Source: Candidatus Aquiluna sp. XM-24bin5
GTDB lineage: Bacteria > Actinomycetota > Actinomycetia > Actinomycetales > Microbacteriaceae
Reading direction: 5' to 3'
DNA: 6,534 nt
NCBI GenBank assembly: GCA_003149555.1
Contig: QCWE01000003.1
Coordinates: 1 to 6,534 of the forward strand
A program made the position numbers and the translations under genes. Every line of letters begins with the position of its first letter. Position 1 is the first letter of the stretch. Below, one piece after another: positions 4,863 to 6,534 of the stretch. A model generated the notes under the pieces. The model searched no databases. It was not told where the DNA came from and saw only the letters and a program-made list of their open reading frames with translations.

Positions 4863-6534
4863 TTAATTGGTACTGTTTCCAACAATCACGCCCCTCGAGA
4901 ACGCAAGCACCCCAATCGTCTCAGACCCCGGGAAAGATGTCGTAGAGGTCTGCAAACCAAACTGTCTCGAAGAGCTGAACGTCTTCCACTTCACGTCCAC
5001 TTTATCCGCAGAATTCTGGGTTTGAGTATCTGCAACAGCAATCATATCCGTGAAGCCAGTCGGCGGTGCCCAGCTGTAGAAACTTGTCCCGAACACATTG
5101 AAACTGGTTGCCACACCTGTATCTGCACTACCACCTCTAGACATCGCAATATAGCCGACGGTCTCTGCGGGCCGTGACGTAGCATTGTAAGAGTTTGCCG
5201 TATCAAGGCGCACATCAAATCCATTTGCCGTGATGTTCAGAGGATCGCTGTCGACCGGCGTGGCATTATTTTGGGACATTGTCGTCGTGATAACGACCGG
5301 CGGAGCCGTGAAGCCAGCTGCAAAGGTTGCACTACCCGTTGTCTCTGTCGCTTGAACATGACCAGCCTCGATGATGCGCCCATCTGCCAATTCATGTACG
5401 CCAGCTTCAATTGCCACCCACTGAACATTCACATTCGATAGGCTGAAGCCAAATTGGTTGGTCCAGTTTTCTACAATGAACGAGAAGCCGTTGGCATCAC
5501 TGGAGACAACGCGCAAGCTGTAGCGAACCCCAAGGGCGTCAGAACCGGTGAGGGATACAACTGCATTCTCGATCGGGCCCGTATAGTTCACTCGGATCGG
5601 GTTGTTGATATTGAACGAACTGACTGAGATCGTCTTACTGCCCGCTTCGCCAATCACTTGCGTAGAGAGACTCTGCGCTGCTTGTTCAGCGGCTGCGAGT
5701 TCAGCAGTCGTCACCAAATTTGCATCCCCAGTGCGATTGCCTTGTAAAGCCCCAGCCTCAAAGGCTGCCACCCCTACCCGTTCACCGAATGTCCGGAAGG
5801 TCTCAGAGTCATTGGATTGCTCTTCCGCGACAAAGATGGATGCCCCTGTTGAAGACTGCGAGCGCAGCATCAAGCTTTGCGTGTCAGCCTCAACAAGCGT
5901 TTGAGTATCTGCCACGACAACGCTTTGTGTGAAGCTGTCCCCAAAGCTCACACTTGTGCTGTTATGCGTCACATTCGTCTTGGTCTGGACAGTTCCACCA
6001 ACCGAGAAGGCAATATAACCAATCAGTTCCTTCGCTCTGGGACCTTGCAGGGCTTCCTTTTGCTGTAAGCGTGCATCGAAGCCAGTTGTTGTGATGCTCA
6101 AGGGCGAGCTATCGACCGCATTTTGATCAAGAGACGACATCACAGATGTGAGCACGACAGGAGCAGTTTCGAACTGAGCTGCAAAATTCACAGAGCCACT
6201 TTCGTGATCTGCAAGCATCGTGCCTGCCTCAACCACACGCCCATCAGAGAGGGTATGTGTGCCAGCAGCAACCGCAACCCAGTTCACGGTAACAGAGCCA
6301 AACCGTGTTTGAGACTCCCATTCCTCGACCATGAAGCTGAAACCTGTCGCATCTCGATCCACAACACGCAGTGTGTATGGTGGGGAGCCGAGAGCCACTG
6401 TTCCAGTCAAGACAATGATCGGATTATCGACATTCGAACCAAAGTTCACGCGAATTGGTTTCCCAAAATTACTTGCGCTGACAGAGAGTTTTCCGGTCTG
6501 ACCTATATCAACAAAACTCTCGCTTGGTTGACCA
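4863..6534 (-). CDS. Large H-type-lectin-like tandem repeat protein (5' end missing)
   Basis: The visible 556 residues are the C-terminal part of a larger protein. The frame stays open to the window edge. A GTG at 6449 is not the start, because residues encoded upstream of it (DIGQTGKLSVSASNFGKPIR) align with the start of the second repeat. The protein consists of two units of about 285 residues. Each has three beta-rich modules ending in an aromatic/hydrophobic motif: VNWVAVAAGTH or VQWVAIEAGVH, then IGYIAFSVGG or VGYIAMSRGG, then VGVAAFEAG or IGVLAFSRG. The patterns APVVLTSVMSS, TTTGFDARL and GFSFIVENW resemble H-type lectin (discoidin-like) domains, which bind carbohydrate. The protein is acidic, rich in Ser, Thr and Ala, and seems to lack cysteine in this part, as expected for a secreted or surface protein. 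A secretion signal is not visible. Function as a glycan-binding surface protein is inference. Confidence 0.75.
   Translation of the reverse strand, partial: GQPSESFVDIGQTGKLSVSASNFGKPIRVNFGSNVDNPIIVLTGTVALGSPPYTLRVVDRDATGFSFMVEEWESQTRFGSVTVNWVAVAAGTHTLSDGRVVEAGTMLADHESGSVNFAAQFETAPVVLTSVMSSLDQNAVDSSPLSITTTGFDARLQQKEALQGPRAKELIGYIAFSVGGTVQTKTNVTHNSTSVSFGDSFTQSVVVADTQTLVEADTQSLMLRSQSSTGASIFVAEEQSNDSETFRTFGERVGVAAFEAGALQGNRTGDANLVTTAELAAAEQAAQSLSTQVIGEAGSKTISVSSFNINNPIRVNYTGPIENAVVSLTGSDALGVRYSLRVVSSDANGFSFIVENWTNQFGFSLSNVNVQWVAIEAGVHELADGRIIEAGHVQATETTGSATFAAGFTAPPVVITTTMSQNNATPVDSDPLNITANGFDVRLDTANSYNATSRPAETVGYIAMSRGGSADTGVATSFNVFGTSFYSWAPPTGFTDMIAVADTQTQNSADKVDVKWKTFSSSRQFGLQTSTTSFPGSETIGVLAFSRGVIVGNSTN
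4866..5654 (-). repeat. C-terminal lectin-like repeat unit (unit 2)
   Basis: This unit begins with IGEAGSKTISVSSFN and ends near the protein's C-terminus. Its three modules lie at about 5603-5361 (NPIRVNY to IIEAG), 5339-5130 (GSATFAAGF to SRGG) and 5105-4884 (SFNVFGT to AFSRG). It aligns with unit 1 at an offset of 284-288 residues with few gaps. The DNA has diverged, so the duplication is old. Confidence 0.75.
5742..6506 (-). repeat. Lectin-like repeat unit (unit 1)
   Basis: Unit 1 starts at IGQTGKLSVSASN and ends at FEAGAL. Its modules lie at about 6461-6219 (PIRVNF to VVEAG), 6200-5994 (GSVNFAAQF to SVGG) and 5972-5742 (SVSFGDS to AAFEAG). The third module has a short internal echo, ADTQT then ADTQS (5874-5912); unit 2 has one ADTQT. 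An alanine-rich helix-like linker (TTAELAAAEQAAQSL) connects it to unit 2. Confidence 0.75.

Noticed and set aside
1..6534. CRISPR array, insertion sequence, prophage or plasmid origin.
   Set aside because: No regularly spaced short repeats, transposase, integrase or replication protein is seen on either strand. The only large repeats are the coding units in the lectin-like gene.

Overview
The window looks like part of an exopolysaccharide or surface-glycan locus of a Gram-negative bacterium. Every supported gene lies on the minus strand, so the direction of transcription runs from high to low coordinates. The base composition is mixed: a 60-base row at 2161 is strongly GC-rich and the row at 181 is strongly AT-rich. 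The gene set suggests a proteobacterium, perhaps an alphaproteobacterium. No rRNA or other phylogenetic marker is present, so this placement is weak.

In transcription order the layout is as follows. (1) At 6534-4863 is the 3' part of a large repetitive protein. It holds two tandem units of about 285 residues, each made of three H-type-lectin-like beta modules, and its 5' end lies outside the window. (2) A spacer of about 245 bases holds a perfect 11-bp hairpin just after the lectin-like gene. It also holds a cluster of palindromes in front of the next gene. (3) At 4616-4266 is a small winged-helix regulator of the EPS-associated MarR type. (4) A 162-base spacer carries a TATAAT hexamer and a possible 43-codon ORF. 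(5) At 4103-3450 is a class I SAM-dependent methyltransferase. (6) A 146-base spacer stays open in the methyltransferase frame and ends in a TGA that overlaps the flippase ATG. (7) At 3303-2041 is a Wzx-like polysaccharide flippase. (8) At 2044-971 is a GT4-type glycosyltransferase, overlapping the flippase by ATGA. (9) At 959-162 is an FkbM-family methyltransferase. (10) The last 161 bases are AT-rich and non-coding.

The inferred logic is that the MarR-type protein heads and probably controls the cluster. The glycosyltransferase would add a sugar to a lipid-linked repeat unit, and the two methyltransferases would decorate the glycan or a related substrate. The flippase would move the unit across the inner membrane. 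The lectin-like protein could be a surface protein that binds this or another glycan, but that link rests only on neighbourhood and fold resemblance. No polymerase, initiating sugar transferase or export channel is visible, so the locus must continue outside the window.

The least ordinary parts are the lectin-like repeat protein, the palindrome cluster in front of the regulator and the unexplained open frame between methyltransferase and flippase. Nothing here is a clear new system.
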